64,000 nt of DNA from an uncultured Eubacteriales bacterium (GCA_900543915.1 UQTB01000007.1:1-64000); one strand, 5' to 3'; positions 33,824 through 43,205 are shown, numbered from the stretch's first letter. Program-made: numbers and translations. The notes: a model not told the origin generated them from the letters alone.

Positions 33824-34678
33824 ATGAAAATGAAGAAAAAGCGTCTGAAAAAAAGAAAAACGGCGTTGATCGTCGCCTCGGTCATTCTGTGCCTCTATTC
33901 GCTCACCATGCTCATGCCGGTCTATTTTCTGCTGGTAAACTCCCTGAAAGAGAGCTTTGAGTTTTTCAACAACGTGTGGGCGCTTCCGAAATCGCTGTAT
34001 TTCGAGAACTATGCGCTCGCGCTGGAACTGGGCGTGGGGGAGGTTTCCATCTTGGATATGTACCTCAATTCGATCATCATGACGGGCGCCACCGTCGTCA
34101 TCGCGACGGCGGCCACCACGGTGACCGCATACGTGCTGGCGCGGTTTGACTTCCGCGGGAAAAACTTTCTCGTCGCGGTCGGGATCGGCGTGATGCTCAT
34201 TCCCGATCTGGGCGGCTCCGCGACGGTCTACAAGATGTTCGTCGACCTGAAGATGATCGACACGTGGTTTATCCTCGTCAAGAACGCGGCGCCGTTCGGG
34301 CTGATGTTCCTCATCACGTACAGTACCTTCCGCACGGTCTCTTCCACCTATGCGGAGGCCGCCAAAATCGACGGGGCGAGCGAAATGCGCATCTTTCTCG
34401 CGATCATGATCCCGATGGCCAAGGGCTGTATCGGCATGATGTGCGTGATGTCCGCGATCGGCAGCTGGAACGACTACTATACGCCGTACATGTATATGCC
34501 GTCCGTCAAGACGCTGGCGCTGGGGCTGCAGGAGCTTTCCGAGGAGGCCGCAACGTATTCCAACTACACCGAGCTGTACGCGGCGATGGTGCTGGCGGTC
34601 CTGCCGCTGCTCATTCTCTTCGTCAGCATGCGGGAAACCATCATCAACAATGCCGTGGCCGGCGGATTAAAAGGCTAA
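33824..34678 (+). CDS. Carbohydrate ABC transporter permease (MalG type)
   Basis: A 284-residue inner permease of the CUT1 family with six hydrophobic segments. The EAA loop is seen as YAEAAKIDGASEMRIFLAIMIP, which contacts the ATPase. It is first in the operon, an unusual place, since binding protein genes usually lead. Its partner permease is at 37651 and its likely binding protein at 36168. No ATPase gene is in the cluster, so a shared MsmK-type ATPase encoded elsewhere is expected. The start may be the ATG at 33824 or 33830; neither has a clear ribosome binding site. Confidence 0.9.
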   Translation: MKMKKKRLKKRKTALIVASVILCLYSLTMLMPVYFLLVNSLKESFEFFNNVWALPKSLYFENYALALELGVGEVSILDMYLNSIIMTGATVVIATAATTVTAYVLARFDFRGKNFLVAVGIGVMLIPDLGGSATVYKMFVDLKMIDTWFILVKNAAPFGLMFLITYSTFRTVSSTYAEAAKIDGASEMRIFLAIMIPMAKGCIGMMCVMSAIGSWNDYYTPYMYMPSVKTLALGLQELSEEAATYSNYTELYAAMVLAVLPLLILFVSMRETIINNAVAGGLKG

Positions 34679-34701
34679 TATTTTTTAATAAGGAGAACGA
34701 A

Positions 34702-36147
34702 ATGAAAGGGAAAATGAAGAACTTTGTCATGAAGGCGATTGCCGGCGTCATGGCGGTGAGCATGTTTGCGATGGCAGGCTGCGGCGAAGCGCTGACGGGC
34801 GACGGAATCGGCAGAGATCCGGAAAATCCCCCCGTCTACCGGGCGGACGAGGCTTTCCGCACGGCGGCGTGGTCTTTGCCTCCCAACGCGAACACCGGGT
34901 ACGGCGTTCTTGCGGATAACCCCGATTACGCCACCGTGGAAAACTACCAGATCATGAGGGACTGCGGGTTTGAATACGCCCTGCCCACGAGCGACTATAC
35001 CGACGAACATATCTTCAACACGCTGGAAAAGGCGGAAGCCGTCGGCATGAAGGTGCTGGTGCGCGACTATTCTTCCTTCGGCATTCAGCAGACCATCGCG
35101 CTGGGCGGAACGTACGCGGAGGCGCGGGACAACTTTGCCAAAAAGACGGAGGAGATCAAGGCGCGCTACGACAGGTTCAAGGAATACGATTCGTTCGCTG
35201 GCGTGCTCGCCTATGACGAGCCCGATTCCACCCTCTTCCCGGCGATCGCCGCCGCGCAGGACTGGTTCCTCAAATACTATCCCGAATACGAATTTTACGT
35301 CAACCTGCTCCCCAACTACGCGACGCCCAAACAGCTCTTCGGCACGGACAGCGACAAGGGCTACACATACGCCGATCACGTCTCCATGTTCGTGGAAGAA
35401 GTCAACCCCATGCTGGTCAGCTACGACCACTACGCGCTCCTGCGGGACGCGTTCGACGCGAAATATCTGCTGGACGATTTCCTCTATAACCTCTGGCTGT
35501 TCGCCGAACAGGCGAAGGAGAAAGACATTCCCTTCTACATTTACCTGCAGACGATGGGATTCTATGACAACGTACCCATCGAAAACTACGCGGAATTCGC
35601 CTGGCAGTGCTATACGAGCATGGCGTTCGGCGTCACGGGAATCCAGTGCTTCTGCTACTGGACGCTTCTAGAAGAGGAGTCCCTCAACAACGTCCGCGAC
35701 GGAATCGTGGACAGAGACGGCACCATTCTCCCCGCCTATTCCATCGTACAGGAGGTGTTCAGGGAGATCAAGTCCTTCGAGCAGGTCTATATGTCCTTCG
35801 ATTGGGACGGCTTCAGGCTGTACGAGGGGAGCCTCGTGGAAAACAGCATGTTCGGCTATATCCGCAAAAATCAGCTGGAAAAGCTGAAGGGCGTGCGCGA
35901 AGTAACCGTCGATCAGGACGTGGTGATCGGCCAGTTCCTGGATGCGGAAGGGTATCCCGGATTTATGGTCTCCAACGCCTCTTCTCCCTTCGACCTGAAC
36001 GGCGCAACCGTTACGATGACCTTTGACGGCGACGTCACCGCCGCGCAGGTCTATCAGAAAGGAGAGATGAAGACGGTGAAGCTCACCGACCACAAACTTA
36101 CGCTCGAACTGGAATCGGGCGGGGGATGCTTCGTCCTGCCGCTGTAA
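34702..36147 (+). CDS. Lipoprotein with glycoside-hydrolase-like barrel
   Basis: Starting at ATG 34702 behind AAGGAGA gives 481 residues, with lipobox MAGC at Cys27. The body looks like a (beta/alpha)8 glycosidase: LAYDEPDSTLFPAIAAAQDW holds a possible acid/base Glu at the end of a strand, and TSMAFGVTGIQCFCYWTLLE resembles a late barrel strand. A small C-terminal beta domain follows (GATVTMTFDGDVTAAQVY). I cannot name the GH family. It sits between permease and binding protein genes of one operon, so it probably trims the glycan outside the cell before import. An in-frame extension upstream lies inside the permease gene and is rejected. Confidence 0.7.
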   Translation: MKGKMKNFVMKAIAGVMAVSMFAMAGCGEALTGDGIGRDPENPPVYRADEAFRTAAWSLPPNANTGYGVLADNPDYATVENYQIMRDCGFEYALPTSDYTDEHIFNTLEKAEAVGMKVLVRDYSSFGIQQTIALGGTYAEARDNFAKKTEEIKARYDRFKEYDSFAGVLAYDEPDSTLFPAIAAAQDWFLKYYPEYEFYVNLLPNYATPKQLFGTDSDKGYTYADHVSMFVEEVNPMLVSYDHYALLRDAFDAKYLLDDFLYNLWLFAEQAKEKDIPFYIYLQTMGFYDNVPIENYAEFAWQCYTSMAFGVTGIQCFCYWTLLEEESLNNVRDGIVDRDGTILPAYSIVQEVFREIKSFEQVYMSFDWDGFRLYEGSLVENSMFGYIRKNQLEKLKGVREVTVDQDVVIGQFLDAEGYPGFMVSNASSPFDLNGATVTMTFDGDVTAAQVYQKGEMKTVKLTDHKLTLELESGGGCFVLPL

Positions 36148-36167
36148 AAAGAAAAAGGAGATCATTT

Positions 36168-37622
36168 ATGAAACATTCGCTGAAAAAGATGATATGCGCG
36201 GCCCTCTGCGCCGCCATGATACTGCCGCTCGCCGCCTGCAAGCCGGAAGACACCATAAATCCGGGCGCGGAACACACGCTGAAGGTGAGCGTTTACGCCG
36301 CCGGATACGGGACGGGCTGGATCGAGGAGGCGTGCCGCATTTATTCGGAAGATCATCCCGACGTGGCGTTTAAGATCGAGGCGAACAACCGCATGTTCGA
36401 CACCATCAAGACGCGCCTCGAGACGGATACCTGCGACAGCGATATCGTGCTGATCGCCAATGCGAATTACGTGCCGCTGGTGGCGCTGAATAAGCTGGAA
36501 GACCTTACCGACCTCTACGATATGGTCATTCCCGATACGGAGGATACGACGCTGAAAGACGTGATCCCCGAGATTCAGTACAATTACCGCCTGCGGAACG
36601 GCAAGATTTACGGCGTTCCCTGGCAGGACGCCACCGCTTCCGGCTTTATCTACAACAAAAAGATGTTTGCAGAGCACGGCTGGGAGATCCCCGCCACGAT
36701 GGATGAATTTTTCGCGCTCTGCGACGAAATCGCGGAGACGGGCGTCGCGCCCCTCGTATTCGGCGGCGGGCAGGAGAGCGGATACGCCATCAATACGCTC
36801 AACCAGTGGTTTGTGGAATATTACGGTTACGACTATATCGCCAATACCTTTATGAAATACGACTCTCCGGAGATCTATCATTTCACGCAGGAAGGCCGCC
36901 AGAAGGTGTATGAGACCGCCGCGCAGCTCTTCCAGGGCAAGACGGCGCACGGAAAGGACATCGTGCTCGCGGGCTCCAAGTCCTTTACGGCGCAGGCGGC
37001 GCAGCGCGAATTTATCCAGGGGCACGCCGCGATGGATATCTGCGGCAACTGGTTCCCCACGGAGATGACCGCGTACTTGAAAGGCTATCCCGATTTTGAA
37101 TTCGGCTATATGCCCGTCCCGCACATCAACGCGGATCAGAAGGACTACGCGGGGAAGGATTCTTCCAAGGTGCGCTATTCGCTGGACGGCAACATCCTGG
37201 CGATCCCCGCTTCCTCGCAGTACAAAACCATCGCGAAGGATTTTCTGCTGAGCATGTACACGAAGGAAAGCTACCAGTCCTTTGTGGAGGAGAACAACGG
37301 CGTGCTCCGCCCGATGAACGTCGAGATCGATTCCTCCGCGCTGGATGCCTTTTCAAAGGCCAGCTACGACTATTTCAACGCCGGGAAACAGGCGGGAGAA
37401 TATATTTACGAGTGCAGCCTGGCGCCCATGGCGGTGAACGGCTATCTGGCGCTGCTCATTTCGCAGAACGGCAACACGCTGGGCAACCTCATCAACGCGG
37501 AGAGCTACGAGGCGGCGATGAGCGTCGCTGCGGTCGCGGCGGCGGACGATTACGCGCGCGCATCCGAAATGTGGGATGCGGCGAAGAACCAGTGGAAAGA
37601 CAGTTATCTCGGCGTGAGCTGA
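36168..37622 (+). CDS. Carbohydrate ABC transporter substrate-binding lipoprotein
   Basis: A 484-residue extracellular binding protein with lipobox LAAC at Cys24. After the lipobox the fold pattern of CUT1 binding proteins is clear: LKVSVYAAGYG, DIVLIANANYVPL, GKIYGVPWQDATASGFIYNK and the later AMDICGNWFPTEM. AAAAAGGAG precedes the ATG at 36168; the frame runs upstream to 36126 but has no signal there. It delivers an oligosaccharide to the permeases at 33824 and 37651. The specificity cannot be read from sequence. Confidence 0.9.
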   Translation: MKHSLKKMICAALCAAMILPLAACKPEDTINPGAEHTLKVSVYAAGYGTGWIEEACRIYSEDHPDVAFKIEANNRMFDTIKTRLETDTCDSDIVLIANANYVPLVALNKLEDLTDLYDMVIPDTEDTTLKDVIPEIQYNYRLRNGKIYGVPWQDATASGFIYNKKMFAEHGWEIPATMDEFFALCDEIAETGVAPLVFGGGQESGYAINTLNQWFVEYYGYDYIANTFMKYDSPEIYHFTQEGRQKVYETAAQLFQGKTAHGKDIVLAGSKSFTAQAAQREFIQGHAAMDICGNWFPTEMTAYLKGYPDFEFGYMPVPHINADQKDYAGKDSSKVRYSLDGNILAIPASSQYKTIAKDFLLSMYTKESYQSFVEENNGVLRPMNVEIDSSALDAFSKASYDYFNAGKQAGEYIYECSLAPMAVNGYLALLISQNGNTLGNLINAESYEAAMSVAAVAAADDYARASEMWDAAKNQWKDSYLGVS

Positions 37623-37650
37623 AAACGGGTACGGAAGGAGAGGTTTCAAA

Positions 37651-38601
37651 ATGCAGAACGGGAAGAAAAAATTATTCGGCATCGTCACGCTGAACAAATA
37701 CGGCAACCCCTTCAGGCGGAAGCTGTTTATTTTCTTCATGCTCCTGATTCCCATCGCGAATTTTCTGGTGTTTACGGTATACGCGAATTTGGGCGGAATC
37801 GTGCTCTCCTTTCATCAGATGAGCCCTTCGACGGGGCGGGACGTGTTCGTCGGCATCGCGAATTACAAAAAGTTTTTCGAGGAGTTTGCGCTGATGCAGT
37901 ACGGCAGGATGATCCTCGTATCCTTCGGGTATCTCTTCGTCGTCATGTTTCTCTCCCTGCCCATCTCGCTGGTCTGCTCTTTCTACCTCTATAAGAAGAT
38001 ACCGCTTTCCAAGGTCATCGTCGTCATCCTGTTTCTGCCCAATATTCTGCCCGCTTCCATTCTGGCGGAATATTACCGGCAGCTCTTCGACCCCATCACC
38101 GGGATTCTGAGCAAGCTGTTCAACTTCATGGGTGGCTACACGCTGCAGACGGCGCCTTCCTGGCTGACCGATCCCAGATATTCCAACTGGATGCTGTATC
38201 TCTACACCGTGTGGTTCGGCTTCGGCTACAACGCCATTCTCCTCTGGGGCGCGATGACGCGCATCCCGCAGGAGATCGTGGAGTCCGCGGAGCTGGACGG
38301 CGCGGGGCTCGTCACCGAATTTTTCAAAATCACCGTTCCCGTGATCTGGCCGACCTTTTCGATGATCGTCGTGCTGACGTGGATGGTGCCCTTCACCGTC
38401 TACATGCAGCCGATGATGATCTCGTTCAACGGACAGAACAACACGACGACGATCGCGCTCTTCGCATTGCAGACGCTGCGGGATAAATACAATCCCTATT
38501 ATTCTTCCGCAATCAGCATTCTGATCGCGCTGGTTTCCGTCCCGACGACGCTCCTTTTGCGAAAGATCCTCGACCGGATGTTCACCGTCGTGGAGATCTG
38601 A
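37651..38601 (+). CDS. Carbohydrate ABC transporter permease (MalF type)
   Basis: A 316-residue permease with six membrane segments after a long basic N-terminus. Its EAA loop is RIPQEIVESAELDGAGLVTEFFKITVP. The LPNILPASILAEYYRQLFDP segment is typical of MalF/UgpA-type permeases. GGAAGGAG precedes the start. It pairs with the MalG-type permease at 33824. Confidence 0.9.
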   Translation: MQNGKKKLFGIVTLNKYGNPFRRKLFIFFMLLIPIANFLVFTVYANLGGIVLSFHQMSPSTGRDVFVGIANYKKFFEEFALMQYGRMILVSFGYLFVVMFLSLPISLVCSFYLYKKIPLSKVIVVILFLPNILPASILAEYYRQLFDPITGILSKLFNFMGGYTLQTAPSWLTDPRYSNWMLYLYTVWFGFGYNAILLWGAMTRIPQEIVESAELDGAGLVTEFFKITVPVIWPTFSMIVVLTWMVPFTVYMQPMMISFNGQNNTTTIALFALQTLRDKYNPYYSSAISILIALVSVPTTLLLRKILDRMFTVVEI

Positions 38602-38635
38602 CCCTGCGGATACAAAACAATCAACGAGGCAAAAC

Positions 38636-40192
38636 ATGAATATGAATTTTCAGACTTATTACAGCAAGGTAAAGGGGTGTTATCTGGGAAAGAACATCGG
38701 CGGCACCCTGGGGGCGCCCTTTGAATGCTACCGCGGCGTCTACGACGTGGACGGATTTATGCAGGATGTCTCCAACCCTATCCCCAACGACGACGTGGAT
38801 CTGCAGCTGGTGTGGCTGAGCGCCGCCGAACACGAGGGGCGCCGGCTGGACGCCACGGTGCTTGCGGAATACTGGAACACCTTTGTGAGCTCGGTGATCT
38901 CCGAGTACGGCACGGGAAAAAACAACTTCAACATGGGGATTCTGCCGCCGCTTTCCGGGCACATGCGCAACGTCAACCGGGACAGCAACGGGGCGTGGAT
39001 CCGCACGGAGATCTGGGCGTGCCTCTGCGCGGGCAATCCCGCGCTCGCGGCGAATTACGCCTATTACGACGCGTCCGTCGATCACAGCGGAGAGGGCGTA
39101 AACGCCGCGGTATTCGTCGCGGCGGTCGAGAGCGCCGCGTTCTTCGAGTCGGACGTCGATCAGCTTTTGGATATCGGCCTCTCTTATCTCCCGGCGGAAT
39201 GCGGCGTGCGTACGGCGGTCGATCTCGTCCGCAGGTGCTATCGGCAGGGAGACGACTGGAAAACCGTCCGCATCAAGCTCTTTCAGGCAGTTCCCTCCAG
39301 CTTCGGCGAGATGGGCGGCGTCTGGCGGGGCACGCAGGAGGTGCCCGCTTGCCGGCAGTGCCCCGCGCAGGAGGCGGATCCGAACATCCCCAAGGCGGTG
39401 CACGGTTACGACGCGCCCTGGAGCATCGGCGCGATCGTCCTCGGCTGGCTGTACGGAGAAGGGGATTTCGGCAGATCCGTCTGCCTCGCCACCGACTGCG
39501 GCGAGGATACCGACTGTACCGCGGGGACCCTGGGCGCGATCCTCGGCATCATCGCGGGGGCGGAGAAGATTCCCGAGAAGTGGAGCCGCGGCTGTTCGGA
39601 CCGGATCGCCATCTGCACGCTTCGCCCGGACGCGCTTTTAAACGTGCCGAAGACCATCGACGAGCTCTGCGCGCGCATCGTCCGGCAGACGCCCGTCTTT
39701 CTGGAGCGCCGCTGCGTGATGACCGAAGACGGTTCGTACGAAATTCAGCCCACCGCGCGGTTCGCCTACGCCGGAAAGATGTTCGACGATTACATTCAGG
39801 AGGATTTTGCGGAGGTGTTCGCCTGCGGGCACGACACCGTGCGCAAGAAGTTCCGCCAGTATACCGTGCTGATCAACTTCGGAGAAGATCTCGCGGCGGT
39901 GAAGGAAGACCGGACCAAAAAACTGAAAATCACCGTGCTGAACCAGCGCTTTATGCCGCAGTATCTCACCGTGCGCCTGCACGGCGTGCCGGAGGACTGG
40001 GACGTGCCGGGGGGGACGGAGCGCTCGCTCGGGCTGGAGCACTGGCACGGCGGATACAACGACAACGCCTTTGAGCTGGAGATGACGCCCCGCCGGCTCA
40101 CGCGGGGGAAATACGACTTTGTGCTGGAACTCTCGGACAACGGGAAAGCGGATAAAAACTTCATCGCGTTTTCCCTCCTGAACGGGATCTGA
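38636..40192 (+). CDS. ADP-ribosylglycohydrolase-fold protein with C-terminal beta domain
   Basis: A 518-residue protein. The first 350 residues follow the ADP-ribosylglycohydrolase (DraG/ARH) fold: start KVKGCYLGKNIGGTLGAPFE, first metal site PNDDVDLQLVW, and second metal site CGEDTDCTAGTLGAI, both with the acidic residues that bind two magnesium ions. The remaining 170 residues form a beta-rich domain (KITVLNQRFMPQYLTVRLHG) not found in DraG. There is no signal peptide, so it is cytoplasmic. Relatives occur in sugar-uptake operons, where the true substrate is not established; it may cleave an imported glycoside rather than ADP-ribosyl protein. Confidence 0.82.
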   Translation: MNMNFQTYYSKVKGCYLGKNIGGTLGAPFECYRGVYDVDGFMQDVSNPIPNDDVDLQLVWLSAAEHEGRRLDATVLAEYWNTFVSSVISEYGTGKNNFNMGILPPLSGHMRNVNRDSNGAWIRTEIWACLCAGNPALAANYAYYDASVDHSGEGVNAAVFVAAVESAAFFESDVDQLLDIGLSYLPAECGVRTAVDLVRRCYRQGDDWKTVRIKLFQAVPSSFGEMGGVWRGTQEVPACRQCPAQEADPNIPKAVHGYDAPWSIGAIVLGWLYGEGDFGRSVCLATDCGEDTDCTAGTLGAILGIIAGAEKIPEKWSRGCSDRIAICTLRPDALLNVPKTIDELCARIVRQTPVFLERRCVMTEDGSYEIQPTARFAYAGKMFDDYIQEDFAEVFACGHDTVRKKFRQYTVLINFGEDLAAVKEDRTKKLKITVLNQRFMPQYLTVRLHGVPEDWDVPGGTERSLGLEHWHGGYNDNAFELEMTPRRLTRGKYDFVLELSDNGKADKNFIAFSLLNGI

Positions 40193-40199
40193 CGAAGGG

Positions 40200-40228
40200 T
40201 TGACATCCGGCGGCGCATCTATTATAAT
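40200..40228 (+). promoter_or_regulatory. Perfect sigma-A promoter before the GH20-like gene
   Basis: TTGACA at 40200-40205, exactly 17 bases, TATAAT at 40223-40228. It gives the last gene of the cluster its own constitutive-looking promoter. Confidence 0.88.
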
Positions 40229-40252
40229 AGAAGAAAAAACGAGGGGACTGAT

Positions 40253-41863
40253 ATGGACATACCGTTTCGGAGATTCGGCGTGATGATCGACTGTTCGAGA
40301 AACGCCGTGATGAATCGCGACGCGTTTTTCCGCATGGCGGATCTCTTATCCGCGCTGGGATACAACGCGATCCGGCTTTATACGGAGGATACTTACGAGG
40401 TGGAGGGCGAGCCGTACTTCGGCTATCTGCGCGGCAGATATTCGGGCGCGGAGCTGAAGGAGATGGACGCATACGCCGCCGCACGCGGCATCGAGCTGAT
40501 TCCCTGTATCCAGACGCTCGCGCATCTGGGCACGATTTTCCGCTATGCGGAGTACGCCCCCATCCGCGATATCGAGGATATTTTGCTGGTGGGAGAAGAG
40601 CGCACGTACCGGCTGATCGACAATATGTTCCGTTCTCTCGCGGAGAATTTTACTTCCCGCCTGGTCAACATCGGCATGGACGAGGCATTCTGGCTGGGCA
40701 GGGGAAAATACCAGACGATCAACGGCGCGGAGAAAAGCGAGAGCATCATGAAGCGGCACCTCGAAAGGGTGTTGGAAATCGCCGCAAAATACGGCTTTAC
40801 CTGCGAGATGTGGGGAGATATGTTCATGCGTGCCGCCTACGGGGAGGTATACGAGCATACGTATGATCATGCGGAAGAAGTGAAAAAGAAGGTCCCCGGC
40901 AACGTGCGCCTCATCTGCTGGGATTACTACCATACCGAGGAGGCGTTTTTCTCGGACGAAATCGAAAAGTACCGCAAGCTCTCCGATCAGATCACGTTCG
41001 CGGGCGGCGCCTGGACGTGGCTGGGATTCTGCCCCAACAACAGTTACGGCATTCGCGAGACGGAGGCCGCCGTGCGCGCCTGCAGGGAAAAACAGATCGA
41101 AGACGTCTATTTCACCATGTGGGGGGACAACGGCGGCGAATGTTCGCCCTTCGGCGTGCTGCCGACGCTGGTCTGCGCCGCAGAGTTCGCGCGCGGAAAT
41201 TTCGACATGGATTCCATAAAGGAAAAATTCCGCGCGGTCATCGGCGTGGATTTCGACCTTTTCTGCGCGCTTGAGCTGCCGGATAAAATATATTCGGGCG
41301 ATCAGCCGGACTGTTTCGATCCCTCCAAAGTCATGCTTTTTACGGATCCCTTTATGGGCATTTACGACAAGTGCGTCCGGGAGAATACCGCGCGCAAGTA
41401 CTACGAGGAGGTGGCGGAACGCCTGAAAGAGGGGGAGAAGAGCGAAACCTGGGGGTATCTGTTCCGCTCCGTCCGGGCGCTGTCCGAGGTGCTCGCGGTC
41501 AAATTTGAGCTGGGCGTACTGACGCGTCGATATTACCGCGCGGGGGAGAAAGCAGCGCTCGCCTCGCTCGCCGAAAAAGACTATACGCTGCTCCTCGCGC
41601 GGCTGGAAAAATTCTATGAAGCCTACGAAAAGTTCTGGATGACCGAAAAAAAGCCGCACGGGTTCGACGTACAGGACGCGCGCCTCGGCGGCCTGATCCG
41701 CAGGGTAAAACACTGCCGCGACCGGCTGCTCGCTTATGTGCGGGGCGAATCGGAAAGCATTCCCGAACTGGAGGAGGAGATCCTCAATCCGTTCGGCCTA
41801 GAAAAGCCGGAAGGCATCGCCTACAATTATTACAACGCGCTCTACACCGTCAACCCGACGTAA
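40253..41863 (+). CDS. GH20-like beta-N-acetylhexosaminidase
   Basis: A 536-residue cytoplasmic protein (no signal peptide). The N-terminal half is a GH20-type barrel: GYNAIRLYTEDTYEVEGEP, LIPCIQTLAHLGTIFRY, and the catalytic Asp-Glu pair in NIGMDEAFWLGRGKYQ. It lacks the extra N-terminal GH20b domain and has a long helical C-terminus. Such short members cleave terminal N-acetylhexosamine from small imported sugars. If right, the ABC transporter upstream imports a HexNAc-containing oligosaccharide; that step is inference. It has its own perfect promoter and a GAGGGG site. Confidence 0.8.
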   Translation: MDIPFRRFGVMIDCSRNAVMNRDAFFRMADLLSALGYNAIRLYTEDTYEVEGEPYFGYLRGRYSGAELKEMDAYAAARGIELIPCIQTLAHLGTIFRYAEYAPIRDIEDILLVGEERTYRLIDNMFRSLAENFTSRLVNIGMDEAFWLGRGKYQTINGAEKSESIMKRHLERVLEIAAKYGFTCEMWGDMFMRAAYGEVYEHTYDHAEEVKKKVPGNVRLICWDYYHTEEAFFSDEIEKYRKLSDQITFAGGAWTWLGFCPNNSYGIRETEAAVRACREKQIEDVYFTMWGDNGGECSPFGVLPTLVCAAEFARGNFDMDSIKEKFRAVIGVDFDLFCALELPDKIYSGDQPDCFDPSKVMLFTDPFMGIYDKCVRENTARKYYEEVAERLKEGEKSETWGYLFRSVRALSEVLAVKFELGVLTRRYYRAGEKAALASLAEKDYTLLLARLEKFYEAYEKFWMTEKKPHGFDVQDARLGGLIRRVKHCRDRLLAYVRGESESIPELEEEILNPFGLEKPEGIAYNYYNALYTVNPT

Positions 41864-41882
41864 AATCGCTTTAAAAACGCGG

Positions 41883-41916
41883 AAGCTGCCCGTTCTTTTC
41901 GTGCAGCTTTTTTTTT
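41883..41916 (+). terminator. Terminator after the GH20-like gene
   Basis: Stem AAGCTGC / GCAGCTT with a 13-base loop and a run of seven or more T residues. It separates the first sugar cluster from the LacI regulon. Confidence 0.8.
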
Positions 41917-41945
41917 CGCCCATTTTAAATTATACAAAAAACAGA

Positions 41946-41974
41946 TTGACAAGCGCGGCTTTATATGGTATTCT
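41946..41974 (+). promoter_or_regulatory. Sigma-A promoter of the lacI-type gene
   Basis: TTGACA at 41946-41951, a 17-base spacer and TATTCT at 41969-41974, with an extended TGG before the -10. Confidence 0.82.
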
Positions 41975-41980
41975 TAACTC

Positions 41981-41996
41981 GATAAAACGCTTTACT
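41981..41996. promoter_or_regulatory. LacI-type operator O1 (autoregulatory)
   Basis: GATAAAACGCTTTACT, 13 of 16 bases identical to the perfect palindrome at 43189-43204. It begins six bases after the -10, so it covers the transcription start of the regulator gene. Confidence 0.75.
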
Positions 41997-42009
41997 GCCA
42001 AAGCGTGAA

Positions 42010-42031
42010 GCCGGCAAACTGTTTTGCCGGC
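42010..42031 (+). other. Hairpin in the lacI leader
   Basis: Perfect 9-base stem GCCGGCAAA / TTTGCCGGC with a four-base loop, followed by AAGTTTTAA. It may be a weak attenuator or a stabilising 5' structure. Confidence 0.5.
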
Positions 42032-42055
42032 AAGTTTTAACGGCCGGAGAGAATT

Positions 42056-43081
42056 ATGTCTGTATTGCTGAAAGATGTCGCTGAAAAAGTGAATATGTCC
42101 ATCACCACGGTTTCTCTCGTTCTGAATGGAAAACCCGTGCGCGTGAGTGAAAAAAAGCGCAGGCTGATATTGAAAACAGCGAGCGAAATGGATTATAAGC
42201 CGAATCAGGCGGCGCAAAGTCTGGTCACGAAAAAGACGATGACCATCGGGCTGATCATTCCCGATATCTGCAACCTCTTTTTCTCCGAATTCGTCAAATT
42301 CGTCGGAGAAAAACTCAAGGCGCAGAACTACTATCTGCTGCTCTGCAACAGCAATCACTTTGTGGATGAAGAAATCAACCAGATGGAACTTCTGCGCATG
42401 AAGTCGGTAGACGGCATGCTTGTCATCTTCAGCGACACCAATGCGGATAAATATGTGGGAGAACTGGAAAAACTGAAGCGGGCGAATATCCCGATCGTCA
42501 TTATGGATCAGTTTGAAGAATCGCTGGATGTCAAAGGCGTCGGGGTGGATGACGAACTGGGCGGGTATCTCGCCACCCGGCATTTGATTGAGAACAATCA
42601 CACGCACATTGCCTGTATCACGGGGCCGGATTATGCGTTCAGCAGCGCCAAGCGCTTTGCCGGATACTGCCGCGCGCTCGAAGATGCAGGGATTCCGTTC
42701 AACAAAGATTACGTTTTTAAAGGGGATTTTAAATTCGCTTCAGGGGAATTACTGGGGGCAGAGATCTTGAAACGGAAAGAAATTACAGCCGTCTTTGCTG
42801 AGAACGACATGATGGCGTTAGGGCTGTACCGCGCCATGACAAAGGCAGGGAAGCGCATCGGCAAGGATATTTCCATTGTCGGGTTCGACGATATTCTGTA
42901 CACATCCATGCTGGACGTGCCCCTGACCACCATCAATCAGAACGTACAGGATGTTGCCGAGAATGCAGTCAGCCTGCTGCTCTCGATGGTGAAAAATCAG
43001 CCGCTCGGCAGAGAGATCCATTATACCCGCCCGCATCTCGTAGAAAGAGACAGCGTCGCCCGATTGGAAAAAAGGCGCTGA
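42056..43081 (+). CDS. LacI family transcriptional regulator
   Basis: A 341-residue repressor. The helix-turn-helix LKDVAEKVNMSITTVSLVLNG is at the N-terminus with the hinge helix after it (KPNQAAQSLV). A periplasmic-binding-protein-like sugar domain follows (TIGLIIPDICNLFFSEFV; AVFAENDMMALGLYRAM; ISIVGFDD). A matching operator lies over its own promoter, and related palindromes precede the SGNH and GH78 genes, so it is very likely the repressor of this regulon. The sugar effector is unknown; a rhamnose-containing oligosaccharide is plausible from the GH78 gene. Confidence 0.95.
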   Translation: MSVLLKDVAEKVNMSITTVSLVLNGKPVRVSEKKRRLILKTASEMDYKPNQAAQSLVTKKTMTIGLIIPDICNLFFSEFVKFVGEKLKAQNYYLLLCNSNHFVDEEINQMELLRMKSVDGMLVIFSDTNADKYVGELEKLKRANIPIVIMDQFEESLDVKGVGVDDELGGYLATRHLIENNHTHIACITGPDYAFSSAKRFAGYCRALEDAGIPFNKDYVFKGDFKFASGELLGAEILKRKEITAVFAENDMMALGLYRAMTKAGKRIGKDISIVGFDDILYTSMLDVPLTTINQNVQDVAENAVSLLLSMVKNQPLGREIHYTRPHLVERDSVARLEKRR

Positions 43082-43107
43082 CGGGGATGAAAATTCCCGT
43101 TTTTTTC
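43081..43107 (+). terminator. Terminator after the lacI-type gene
   Basis: Stem ACGGGGA / TTCCCGT with a six-base loop and seven T residues, beginning at the stop codon. Confidence 0.85.
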
Positions 43108-43146
43108 TTTTGTCAAAAATTTTTTTAATTTTTTTTAAAAAGGGTA

Positions 43147-43175
43147 TTGACAAGTCGGTTTTTCTGTGATACAAT
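43147..43175 (+). promoter_or_regulatory. Sigma-A promoter of the SGNH-GH78 operon
   Basis: TTGACA at 43147-43152, a 17-base spacer and TACAAT at 43170-43175 with extended TGA. An AT-rich tract (43108-43140) upstream may act as an UP element. Confidence 0.85.
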
Positions 43176-43187
43176 CTTTTTGTAATT

Positions 43188-43205
43188 TGATAAAACGTTT
43201 TATCA
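43188..43205. promoter_or_regulatory. LacI-type operator O2 (perfect palindrome)
   Basis: TGATAAAACGTTTTATCA is a perfect 18-base palindrome with the central CG typical of LacI-family sites. It lies 12 bases after the -10, just downstream of the predicted start, a repressing position. Confidence 0.88.

Noticed and set aside
38725..40074. A 449-residue Arg-rich frame inside the ADP-ribosylglycohydrolase gene
   Set aside because: Extreme Arg/Gly/Ala composition typical of a shifted frame in GC-rich DNA; the other frame has clear ARH motifs.
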